Below are positions 21,597 through 29,941 of a DNA stretch of 64,000 nt, in pieces; positions within the stretch are counted from its first letter, which is position 1; each line of letters opens with the position of its first letter. This stretch comes from Halolamina pelagica. Its GTDB lineage: Archaea; Halobacteriota; Halobacteria; Halobacteriales; Haloferacaceae. The translations under genes were made by a program, and so were the position numbers. The DNA is taken from positions 1,984,001 through 2,048,000 of the forward strand of contig NZ_LGUC01000001.1 in assembly GCF_001307315.1 (NCBI RefSeq). Direction: 5' to 3'. The notes beneath the pieces were generated by a model. It was not told where the DNA came from and did no database searches. It was given only the letters and a program-made list of their open reading frames with translations.

Positions 21597-24012
21597 TCAG
21601 CGGTGCTGGTCCCAGAACCGCTCGACACCCAACTCGAGCATGTCCGGCGAGACAGGCTGAAACTCCTCGCGCTCCCGTTCGGGGAGATACTCCCGAACCG
21701 AGTTCCACGACGTCCGGGCGTACCGGGCGTCGACGAGCGCGCGGATCCCCACTTCCTCGGGGCCACGGATGACGCGGCCGATGGCCTGGCGAGCCTTGCG
21801 AACTGCGGGGACGGTGAGCGCCGTCTCGAACCCACTGCGGGCCGTGCCCCCCGCCCGCTCCCGTCGCCGGCAGATCCACCGCCGAACTCGCGGTCGTACG
21901 CCGTCCGCACCGCTCGGGTCCGCGGGGACGCGGTGTTGATGATCGGGACGCCACAGACCACCGCGGCGGCGAGCCGGTCGCCCTGGTAGTCGACGCCCTC
22001 GGTGAGCGTGCCGCGGATGCTCGTCACCAGCACCTTCGGCTCGCCCCGGAAGAACTCGGCTTTGAGCTCCTGGGTCACCTCGTCCGTCGAGGAGCTGTCG
22101 AGCAGTACGGGCTTATCGAGTCGGTCCTCGAGTTCCGCGGCCATCCACTCGGCTTCGCCGTAGCTGGGCATCCCGACGAGGACGTTCCCCGGGGATCGTG
22201 CGATCGTGGCGGCGGCGTCGACGTGGAGTCGCCGACACTCCGTTTCCTCCCCCGGGTCACCACGGTTCCCGTAGGTGAACTTCGGGGCGTCGACGGCGAA
22301 GGACTCGCGGTGTTCCTCAGGGAACCCCAGGCCGTAGCTCCGGGTCGTGACGGGGCGACCCTCGCGTTCGAGGTGGTTCAGGCCGGTCACCTCCCGGAAC
22401 ACGTCGAGCGGTTCGAGCGTCGCCGACATCAGCACGCCGCCGCCGAACTCCGCGAGCCGGTCGCCGATCGCCCGGCTGGGGACGCAGTTGTGCAAGGCGA
22501 GCCGAGCGTTGTACGCACGGCGCCACGAGTCCGGGCGTTCGGCCTCGTCCCACGTGCGCTCGAGTTCGATCTCCCGGAAGAACGACTCGTGGTCCTCGCG
22601 GTACCAAGCGTTCAGCACCCGACCGACCGCCGTGACGGCTCGGGAGGTGTCCTCGTCCTCGAGTTCGTTCAGGATCCGGGCGACGACCGCGCCGACGACC
22701 TCGGCGCGCGACCAGACCGCCTCGTCGAACCCCTCCCGTTGGGCCCACTCGGTTATCTCGTCTGTTTCGGGCGTCTCGGGGTCCCGAAGCGGGAGTTCGG
22801 CGTCGTCGAGGTCTGTCAGCTCCGCCCGCCAACCCGGCCGCTCGCTGTCGAGGTGGGCCGTCACCCGCCGGCCCAACTCCTCGCGGAGCGACTCACAGAG
22901 ATCCCGAAGCGTCCGGAGTTCGTCGAGTTTCACGTCGCTCTCCTGCAGTTCGCCGCGGACGAGATCGGCGTCGTCGCCGCCCGTGGACGGGGTGGCGGCG
23001 TCGTCGAACTCGACGGCTTGGACGATCCGAGTCAGCTCCGAAACCGCGTCACGGAGCGTCCGGTCGCCCACGCCGTCGCTCACGAGCGCCCGCACACGTG
23101 GTTCGAGCATGTGGGCCTCGTCACAGACGACGAACGTCGACTCATCGACGAGCGCCCCGGTGAACTGCCCCGACGTGGTGGGGTCGAACGCGTGGTAGTA
23201 GTTCCCGATCACGACCTCCATGTGGCCCAGGATCGTGCCCATGATCGAGTGCGGGCAGCTGCCGTGGCCCGCGGCGAGACTGACCAGTTCCTCGGTGTCG
23301 ATCAATCCCCGATCGGTGAAGTCGAACGGGACGGCCTCCGCCGGGTCGCCGTCCTCGGGAGGTCGGCGAGGTACTGCGCGTAGAACGGGCAGTACTCCGT
23401 GCTCCCGGTTCCGGTGCCGTACTCCTCCGTCTCCGGCCGGTACGGGGTGGGCTCCCCGGCGGTCTCGAGGTAGTCGGCGCCGCCCCTCCCCGAGTCGGCG
23501 ATCCCGACCTGCTGGCTGCGGGCCTGACTCGCTAGCGCGTCCGCCGTGGTCGGCCCGCCGTCGCCGACGAGGTTCCGGGTCCGCTCGCGAAGGCCCTCAC
23601 ACCGGTCGTAGACGTTCTCGTCGTCGACGCCGCCGCGGTTCTCGCGGGCGTAGGGACACACGTCGGCCTTGCCGACGAGGGTGAGTCCCGAGACCGGATC
23701 GTACTCGTCCGGGAGGTGCTCGTTGATCGTCCGGAGGTCGTCCTCGAACTGGCGCAGTTGCTGCTTGACGCTCGTCAACACCAGCACGCGCTCGAACGTC
23801 GAGTCCGGATCGCGCACGCGATCCAGCCCCGCCGAGAGCGCGAGCATCGTCTTCCCCGTACCGCAGGCTCCCTCCAGCGCGAGAAAGCCGTCGTTCTCCG
23901 CCGCTTCGACGGCCGCCTCGATGCCGTCGCGCTGCTCGGGGTAGGGTTCGGGGTGGCCGAACAGGTCGCGCCAACTCACTACCGACGACTGGGCGGCGGC
24001 CAGTTTAGGCAT
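21597..24012 (-). CDS. XPD/DinG-type superfamily 2 DNA helicase with Fe-S cluster (two frameshifts)
   Basis: 805 residues after repair. Motif I is EGACGTGKTMLA, motif II VVCDEAHML, and later motifs include SATLEPLD, LVTSIRGTLTEGVDY and KARQAIGRVIRG (motif VI). Four cysteines between motifs I and II (VCPYA, DRCEG, EYCPFY, GSCPHS) match the iron-sulphur domain of XPD-like 5'-3' helicases involved in repair of DNA. Breaks are at the C run 21847-21852 and the G run 23357-23359; the first repair restores the expected C-terminus ending FWDQHR. Archaeal genomes often carry several paralogues, so an exact orthologue name is not given. Confidence 0.9.
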
Positions 24013-24200
24013 GTCGGACGTGGTCGCGCCTTCCTACTTGAGTAGCCGGACGAACCCTCAAGCGTGATGGCGGGACCAGCGCCCACGTGACCTGAAACCC
24101 GCCGCGTGGGAGACGGGGCCGGAGTGCGAGACATCCCACGTGAGACGAGCCCTCGCCTGTCAGCCAAACGCTTACCCGTGGTGCCGCCGCGCTCTGGGGC

Positions 24201-24272
24201 ATGACGAGCAACGCCGTTGGGGCGAGTCGGGGCGTCCCCAACACCATCACGATCACGACGGGAGGTGGCTGA
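24201..24272 (+). CDS. Possible 23-residue leader ORF before DUF2391 gene
   Basis: ATG at 24201 opens a short ORF (MTSNAVGASRGVPNT, then ITITTGGG) whose TGA directly abuts the next ATG. A TATA-like GCTTAC lies about 28 bases before 24201, so a leaderless transcript would begin with this ORF. Its last codons contain GGAGGTG, an excellent Shine-Dalgarno for the following gene. Translation of the leader could therefore affect access to the downstream ribosome site. It may not encode a functional peptide. Confidence 0.4.
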   Translation: MTSNAVGASRGVPNTITITTGGG

Positions 24273-24842
24273 ATGGCCGCCGAAACCGAGGAGGAGCCGG
24301 ACGTCGACGACTTGCTCGATGAGCTCGAAGCGCTCGAGCTCGCGGTCGCCGACGAGGACGAGGACACCCAGTCCCGTGTGCGCGACACCATCCGGATGGC
24401 CAGACGCATCGACGAGACGCCGCCCGTGTTCGGCCGAGTGATACGTGGGTTCGATCGCCACGACGCCGCGGAGGCGCTGGTCGGGAGCGTCGTGTTCGGG
24501 ATCCCGATGGCGATCGAGGGCGGGACCCTGGAGGCGGGCGAGTACCTCGCACTCCATCCGCTCTACTTCGTCGGGACCGTCCTGTCGGGGATCGCCATCG
24601 TCGCCGGCCTACTCTACGTTGCGGAGATCCAGGACGTCCGCGTCGTGGATCCGTACTTCGGCGTGATCCCGCGCCGCCCGGCTGGCCTGCTCACGATCGC
24701 CGCGCTCGCCGCGTTCGCGATGATGACCGGCTGGGGTCGGGTCGACTGGACGGAGCCGTGGGTGGCGCTCTGCCAGACGGCTATCTGTTTCGTCGGGATG
24801 GCGATCGGTGGGGCACTCGGGGACATCCTCCCCGGGAGCTGA
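24273..24842 (+). CDS. DUF2391 family membrane protein
   Basis: 189 residues. An acidic, probably helical N-terminus (residues 1-65) precedes four hydrophobic segments starting at AEALVGSVVFGIPMAIEGG and ending ALCQTAICFVGMAIGGALG. The arrangement and conserved EGGTLE region fit the DUF2391 family found in haloarchaea; no biochemical role is established. ATG 24273 is supported by GGAGGTG eight bases upstream. Its cysteine and TM pattern is ordinary. Confidence 0.75.
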   Translation: MAAETEEEPDVDDLLDELEALELAVADEDEDTQSRVRDTIRMARRIDETPPVFGRVIRGFDRHDAAEALVGSVVFGIPMAIEGGTLEAGEYLALHPLYFVGTVLSGIAIVAGLLYVAEIQDVRVVDPYFGVIPRRPAGLLTIAALAAFAMMTGWGRVDWTEPWVALCQTAICFVGMAIGGALGDILPGS

Positions 24843-24896
24843 GCCCTGCCAACTCCCCGACGACGTGTCGTTCTCGCGCCACGACGGCCACGAAGT

Positions 24897-24902
24897 TTAT
24901 AC
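24897..24902 (+). promoter_or_regulatory. TATA box of DUF6517-like lipoprotein
   Basis: TTTATA, 24 to 29 bases before the ATG at 24926, predicting a leaderless message. Confidence 0.6.
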
Positions 24903-24925
24903 TTGTCTCCCGGGAACTGCCCTTC

Positions 24926-25537
24926 ATGGAGCTAACCCGCCGAGCAGTTGGTACGCTGACGGTCGCCGGTATCGCCGGCCTGGCTGGCTGTAGCGGATCG
25001 ACGAGTTTCAGCGCCGAGTACGCGGTGACCGACACCGGCGAGACGGGGTACGAACAGACCGACCAGCGCGAGCCAACGATGACGCGGACGTTCGCGGGCC
25101 AGGACGTGGAGATTACCAACACGGTGACCGAGTACCGGAAAGAGATCGACCTCGGGATGTTTGGAAGCTCAGATATCGGGGTGTTCGCGGCGTTCACGTC
25201 TCCCCAGGTCAACGTCGCGGGGCAAACGTTCAACCCCATCTCGAACATGAGCAACAAGGAGCTCGCCCAGCGCTTCCAACAGCGGTTCGACGGCATGAGC
25301 GACGTGAGCCGCGAGTCCGAGGAGGAGGTCGACGTGCTCGGATCGAGCCGAACCGTGACGAAGCTGTCTGCGACGGTCACCGTCGACGGCAACGAGGTGC
25401 CGGTGTTCCTGCTCATCGCGAACTTCAACCACGAGTCGGACGTGGTGGTACCCATGGGGATCTTTCCGCAGGAGCGGGAGGACGAGGAGGGACCCAACAT
25501 CCGCCAGCTGATGGCGAACCTGACGCACCCCGCCTGA
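24926..25537 (+). CDS. Haloarchaeal lipoprotein, DUF6517-like
   Basis: 203 residues. The N-terminus (MELTRRAVGTLTVAGIAGLAGC) has a twin arginine, a short hydrophobic core and a lipobox ending in LAGC, so it should be Tat-exported and lipid-anchored outside the cell. The mature part is a compact beta-rich domain (EITNTVTEYRKEIDLG; FAAFTSPQVNVAGQ) with no catalytic signature. The length and pattern fit the DUF6517 group of haloarchaeal surface lipoproteins. Function unknown. Confidence 0.8.
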   Translation: MELTRRAVGTLTVAGIAGLAGCSGSTSFSAEYAVTDTGETGYEQTDQREPTMTRTFAGQDVEITNTVTEYRKEIDLGMFGSSDIGVFAAFTSPQVNVAGQTFNPISNMSNKELAQRFQQRFDGMSDVSRESEEEVDVLGSSRTVTKLSATVTVDGNEVPVFLLIANFNHESDVVVPMGIFPQEREDEEGPNIRQLMANLTHPA

Positions 25538-25549
25538 GTCCGCGACAAG

Positions 25550-25556
25550 CTTTATC
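25550..25556 (+). promoter_or_regulatory. TATA-like box of zinc-finger gene
   Basis: CTTTATC centred 28 bases before the ATG at 25581; also only 12 bases after the preceding stop, so the small gene has its own promoter. Confidence 0.5.
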
Positions 25557-25580
25557 GGCTATCGGGTCCCACGGAGGTAC

Positions 25581-25760
25581 ATGGTCGAAGCGTTCGTCCG
25601 TCTACTGTGCCCGGAGTGTAACAAGGAGTGGGAGTCGAGCCCCAGCGACCTTCCAGATTCCGACCAGAACCTCAGTTGCCCGGACTGTCACGCGACTCGC
25701 CGGCTCGCACAGTTCATGCGGACCGATCGCGACCTCGAAGTCGTCCAGCAGTTCGAGTAG
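25581..25760 (+). CDS. Small zinc-finger protein with two CPxC knuckles
   Basis: 59 residues, too short for many gene finders. Two cysteine pairs, LLCPECNKEW and LSCPDCHATR, about 25 residues apart, form a four-Cys zinc-binding site. The tail (RTDRDLEVVQQFE) is helical. Small CPxCG-type proteins of this kind are abundant and poorly understood in haloarchaea and some affect growth or motility regulation. Its own TATA-like element and the intact cysteines support it being real. Confidence 0.75.
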   Translation: MVEAFVRLLCPECNKEWESSPSDLPDSDQNLSCPDCHATRRLAQFMRTDRDLEVVQQFE

Positions 25761-25781
25761 CGCGCGCTTCGTTCCCGCCGC

Positions 25782-27088
25782 TCAGTCTCGCAGCGACGCC
25801 ATGTGGTCGACTCGCGAGTTGACCAGCTCCTCAGTCCCGATATCCTCCCGAACCCGGAGCCCGTCGCCCGCAGCAGCGAGTGCCTCCGAGGCGATCGCTT
25901 CCGCCGTCCGGATGTCGTCGGCGACGCCCACGACCGCGAACGACCGCGAGGTGGTGGTAAACAGCCCCCCGTCACGGGCGTCGACTGACGCGTAGAACAG
26001 CAGCGCGTCGCCGTCGTGAGCCGCCGCAGCGGCGTCGACGGTCGACTCGTCCACCGCGATCTCGGCGCCCGAATCGGGATCGGTCGGATAGCCCGCCGGA
26101 ACGGCGTACTTACAGACCGTCGCGCGGTTGTCGAAGCGCGGTTCGGGGAGCGGTTCGCCCGCCCTCGCGGCGACGACGAAGTCGAGCAGGGGTGTCTCCA
26201 TCACCGGAAGCACGTTCATCGCCTCGGGGTCGCCGAAGCGGGCGTTGAACTCCACCACCTTCGGCCCCTCGGCGGTCAGCATGAACTGGCCGTACAGCAC
26301 ACCCGTGTACTCGGGGAGCGCGTCGACGACCGCCTCGAGCACGTCGACTGCGTCGTGGTACTCTGCCTGCGTCATGAACGGGAGCGTCGGCCCCGCGTCG
26401 CTGTAGCTCCCCATCCCGCCCGTGTTCGGCCCCTCGTCGCCCTCGTAAGCGCGTTTGTGGTCCTGGACGGCGGGCGTCGGCCGAACCTCGCCATCGGCGA
26501 CGAACGCCTGGACGGTGAACTCCTCGCCGACCAGGCGCTCCTCTATCACCCACTCGTCGTGGTCACTCTCGCGAACGTACGCGGCAGCCGCCTCGTGGCT
26601 CACCTGGTCGCCGGTCACGCGCACCCCTTTCCCCCAGTGAGTCCCGCGGGCTTGACCGCCACGTCCTGCTCAACTGACGCGACGTACTCTGCTGCCGTCG
26701 TGGCGTCGTCGAACGTTTCGAACTCGGGCGTTCCGGGGATGTCGTTGTCGGCCATGAACTCCCGCTGGAACGCTTTGTCCGTCTCGATCCGGGCCGCCTC
26801 GGCAGTCGGCCCGAACGTGAACACGCCCGCGGCGTTCAGCGCGTCGGCGACGCCCGCCGCGAGCGCCGCCTCCGGTCCCACGACCGCCGCGTCGGCGCCG
26901 ACGGATGCGGCGTAACCGACGATCGCGTCGGTGTCGGTCTCGTCGGCCGTCTCGGTTCCGGCCGCGAGCGCGGCGATCCCGGGGTTACGGTTGCTCGAAA
27001 GCGCATAGACATCCGCGTCGGGGGCCAGCGCACGCGTGATCGCGTGCTCCCGGCCGCCACCGCCGACAACCAGCACGGTCTCGGACAT
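25782..27088 (-). CDS. purD: Phosphoribosylamine--glycine ligase PurD (one frameshift)
   Basis: 435 residues after repair; normal length. PurD joins glycine to 5-phosphoribosylamine with ATP in purine synthesis. The N-domain starts ETVLVVGGGGREHAI, followed by the ATP-grasp domain (AVKPAGLTGGKGVRVTGD, then EERLVGEEFTVQAF and HKRAYEGDEGPNTGGMG) and the metal-binding FNARFGDPE. The frame breaks at the C run 26624-26627 exactly within the GGKGV glycine-rich loop. A TTTACA box about 28 bases upstream of the ATG supports a leaderless transcript. Confidence 0.96.
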
Positions 27089-27112
27089 GCCCGGAACGTA
27101 TGAGCACGGGAG

Positions 27113-27118
27113 TGTAAA
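27113..27118 (-). promoter_or_regulatory. TATA-like box of purD
   Basis: TTTACA read on the minus strand, 25 to 30 bases before the purD ATG at 27088. Confidence 0.5.
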
Positions 27119-27162
27119 CGTTGCTGTCCCAATCGACACAGAAATACACGAACGTGGATAGT

Positions 27163-28098
27163 TCAGAGGATCCGCTTCCCGAACGCACTCGCCGCGAGTT
27201 CGACCGCGAGCTCGGCGGTCTCGTTGTGCTCGTCGAGCGTCGGGTTGACTTCGACGAGTTCCATCGATCGCATGCCGCCGTCGTCGGCGACCTGCTCCAT
27301 CGCGTGGTGGGCCTCCCGGTAGTCGACGCCACCGCGCACCGGGGTCCCGACGCCGGGCGCGATCGTCGGATCGAGCCAGTCGAGGTCGAGGCTGACGTGG
27401 TACCCCTCCGTGCCGTCGCTCGCGACCGCGAGGGCGTCCTCGACGACGGCGGCCAGTCCTCGATCATCGATCTCGGACATGGTGTAGGCGCTGATCTGGC
27501 TGTCCTGCAGGATCTCGCGCTCGGCGTCGTCCAGGGATCGCAGCCCCACGATCGCGACGTTTCCCGGGGCGAGACTCGGGGCGTTCGCCCAGTCGACGCC
27601 CTCCCACTCTTCGATACCCAACAGCGCCGCAAGCGGCATCCCGTGGACGTTGCCGGATGGCGTCGTCGTCGGCGTGTTCAGGTCGCCGTGGGCGTCGAAC
27701 CAGACGGCGCCGATATCCGCCTCCGCGGCGGCGCCCGAGACGGTGCCGATGGCGATCGAGTGGTCGCCACCCAGGACCAGCGGCGTGTGCCCCGTCGCTA
27801 GCGACTCCTGCACCTCGTCGGCGAGCCGACTACAGACGTCTTCGGTCTCCCTGAGGAACCGTGCTTTCCCCGCACTCGGTGTCCGGTAGTCCGGGTCTCG
27901 CTCTTCGGCCCGCGGGACGAGGAGATCCCCGCTGTCAGCAGTCGTCACGCCGGCCTCTGCCAGTCCGTCACTCAGGCCGCCGTAGCGAATCGCCGACGGC
28001 CCCATGTCGACGCCACGGCGGTCCTGCCCGTAGTCCGTCGGCGCCCCGATGACTCTCACTGTGTGCTCGTTACCGCCGGAGTCCGTGTCTTCGGCCAT
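27163..28098 (-). CDS. rocF: Arginase/agmatinase (ureohydrolase) family enzyme
   Basis: 311 residues. The binuclear manganese ligands are in [18 protein letters not shown] and SLDLDWLDP. The loop [17 protein letters not shown]-like segment (read here as [14 protein letters not shown]) and [10 protein letters not shown] match arginases better than agmatinases, suggesting hydrolysis of arginine to ornithine and urea. ATG 28098 (MAEDTDSGG) gives the usual length; a longer in-frame extension upstream has no family support. No urea-cycle neighbour is present. Agmatinase activity cannot be excluded from sequence alone. Confidence 0.85.
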   Translation of the reverse strand: MAEDTDSGGNEHTVRVIGAPTDYGQDRRGVDMGPSAIRYGGLSDGLAEAGVTTADSGDLLVPRAEERDPDYRTPSAGKARFLRETEDVCSRLADEVQESLATGHTPLVLGGDHSIAIGTVSGAAAEADIGAVWFDAHGDLNTPTTTPSGNVHGMPLAALLGIEEWEGVDWANAPSLAPGNVAIVGLRSLDDAEREILQDSQISAYTMSEIDDRGLAAVVEDALAVASDGTEGYHVSLDLDWLDPTIAPGVGTPVRGGVDYREAHHAMEQVADDGGMRSMELVEVNPTLDEHNETAELAVELAASAFGKRIL

Positions 28099-28242
28099 AC
28101 CGCGGCGTTCGGTAGCGGGCGGGTTAGCTTCGGGGGATATCGGTCGCGTGAGACCACCGAGAGTGCAGCCGGTCGGACCAGTTGCTCGCCAGCGCCGGCG
28201 GTCCGCGTGGTGAAACTGGGCCGGGCCGACCGAGGATTTTCG

Positions 28243-28256
28243 ATATAGCGCTATAT
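28243..28256. promoter_or_regulatory. Perfect 14-base palindrome ATATAGCGCTATAT
   Basis: A perfect palindrome in the 256-base divergent gap between the arginase-type gene and the M20 hydrolase gene, about 145 bases from the first and 100 from the second. It is AT-rich at its edges and stands out from the GC-rich surroundings. A dimeric regulator site shared by both genes is a reasonable guess. Confidence 0.45.
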
Positions 28257-28354
28257 GATGTACAAGGTGTGGCAACGACACCGCGAGACCGTCGAAACAG
28301 GCCCCACTCACCGGCGGGCGAGGAGTTAAGCCAACGCCAGCCTGCCCTGGGGCC

Positions 28355-29764
28355 GTGAAACAACGACTGTTCGCGGACGTCGACGATCTGGCCGAACGGA
28401 TGGACGAACTCGCCGTCGAGCAGTGGGAGCACCCGGAGCTGGGCCTCCACGAGGAACGAGCGAGTCGGCTGCTCCGCGATACCCTCAGCGAAGCGGGGTT
28501 CGAGATCGAGGCCGGCGTCGGCGACATGCCCACCGCGTTCGTCGCGAGCTACGAAGCCGGCGACGGGCCGACGATCGGGATCCTGGGGGAGTACGACGCG
28601 CTGCCGGGACTCTCACAGGCCGTCAGCGCGGAGCGTGAGCCGATCGAGGCCGGCGGCCCGGGGCACGGCTGTGGCCACAACCTCTTCGGCACGGCGGGCG
28701 TCGGCGCCGCGATCGCCGTTGCCCGCGCGCTCGAGCGGGGAGACGCCGCCGGCGAGGTGCGGTTCTACGGCTGCCCGGCCGAGGAGACGCTGGTCGGCAA
28801 GACGTTCATGGCTCGGGACGGCGTCTTCGACGACCTCGACGCGGCCCTGACGTGGCACCCCAGCGACCACACCGCACCTCAGCGTGGGAGTTCACTCGCC
28901 CTGGACTCGCTTTCGTTCACGTTCGAGGGCGAGAGCGCCCACGCCGCCGCCGCGCCGGAGTCCGGTCGGAGCGCCCTCGACGCCGTCCAACTGCTGAACA
29001 CTGGCGTCGAGTACATGCGTGAGCACGTCCCCGAGGAGGTCCGCGTCCACTACAACGTCCAGGAAGGCGGCAACGCGCCCAACGTCGTGCCGGCCGAAGC
29101 ATCGGTCTGGTACTTCGTACGCGCGCCCACCCGCGAGGGCGTCGACCGCGTGACAGCGTGGCTGCGCGAGATCGCCGACGGCGCGGCGACGATGACCCGG
29201 ACGGACGTGACCGAACGCTACTACACGGGCTGTCACCGCCTCGTCTCCAACGGCGTCATCGCCGACACGTTACGGGAGAACATGGCCGAACTGGGACCGG
29301 TCGAGTTCGACAGCGACGAGCGCGAACTCGCGGGCCAACTGCAAGAGACGTTCCCCGAGGGGGCACTCGAAGACAGCCTCTCGGAGTTCGAACCCCCACA
29401 CGACGACGCTGCCGCCGACGCCGCGCTGTACGGTGACCCGATGGACGCCTTCGACGACGGCGAGACCGGCAGCGGCTCGACCGACGTCGGCGAGGTCAGT
29501 CAGATCGCGCCGACCGCACAGTTCCGAGCGACGACGTGGGCGCTCGGCACCCCCGGACACTCCTGGCAGGCCGTCGTCGCCAACGGTGACTTCGGCCGGA
29601 CCGCCGTCCCCTACGCCGCGAAGTTGCTCGCCGGCGCGACGCTGGATCTACTTACTGACGAACAGCGACTGGCCGCGGCTCGCGCCGAGTTCGAAGCGGA
29701 CGTCGACGGCTACGAGAACCCGCTTCCGGCAGACGCCGAACCGCCGTTCGAGCTCACACAGTAA
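28355..29764 (+). CDS. M20 family amidohydrolase (AbgB-like)
   Basis: 469 residues. The metal and catalytic sites are in GEYDALPG, GHGCGHNLFGTA, the Glu pair of CPAEE and WHPSDH, with a dimerisation-domain segment GESAHAAAAPESGRSALD and a C-terminal GTPGHSWQ. This is the pattern of the p-aminobenzoyl-glutamate hydrolase B / amidohydrolase branch that removes acyl or aryl groups from amino acids. An acidic insertion lies near residues 345-375. GTG at 28355 is chosen because a TTAAG element lies 28 bases upstream. Its stop codon lies inside a 22-base direct repeat (29761-29782). Confidence 0.88.
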   Translation: MKQRLFADVDDLAERMDELAVEQWEHPELGLHEERASRLLRDTLSEAGFEIEAGVGDMPTAFVASYEAGDGPTIGILGEYDALPGLSQAVSAEREPIEAGGPGHGCGHNLFGTAGVGAAIAVARALERGDAAGEVRFYGCPAEETLVGKTFMARDGVFDDLDAALTWHPSDHTAPQRGSSLALDSLSFTFEGESAHAAAAPESGRSALDAVQLLNTGVEYMREHVPEEVRVHYNVQEGGNAPNVVPAEASVWYFVRAPTREGVDRVTAWLREIADGAATMTRTDVTERYYTGCHRLVSNGVIADTLRENMAELGPVEFDSDERELAGQLQETFPEGALEDSLSEFEPPHDDAAADAALYGDPMDAFDDGETGSGSTDVGEVSQIAPTAQFRATTWALGTPGHSWQAVVANGDFGRTAVPYAAKLLAGATLDLLTDEQRLAAARAEFEADVDGYENPLPADAEPPFELTQ

Positions 29765-29819
29765 TCGACGCTAACGGGACCAGCAGCTAAGAAACCAGTA
29801 ATCGACATTTACGGGACCA
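29761..29819. repeat. Imperfect 22-base direct repeat spanning end of M20 gene
   Basis: GTAATCGACGCTAACGGGACCA (29761-29782, split here as GTAATCGACGC plus TAACGGGACCA) and its copy at 29798-29819 differ at three positions; the repeat period is 37 bases. The first copy contains the stop codon of the M20 gene. It sits just before the recombinase gene, so it may relate to a recombination site or to an old insertion at the gene's 3' end. Confidence 0.55.
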
Positions 29820-29833
29820 ATATTTGGAGATGT

Positions 29834-29910
29834 ACGAGACCGGTACTGGTCTTTCCGCAGTGCTCGGTACCGAACTAGGAGATTAGTGCCCTAATCCTCT
29901 GGTCCGGTAC
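29834..29910. repeat. Palindrome cluster before tyrosine recombinase gene
   Basis: Within 75 bases are a near-perfect palindrome GACCGGTACTGGTC (about 29838-29851), a perfect one TCGGTACCGA (29864-29873), an inverted repeat GATTAG/CTAATC with four-base spacer (29881-29896), and a third CGGTAC near 29905. All contain or flank CGGTAC except the GATTAG repeat. The density suggests protein-binding sites, either for the recombinase or a regulator. Confidence 0.5.
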
Positions 29911-29941
29911 GTTCTTGTAGCCCGCGACTGAGCCACGACCC

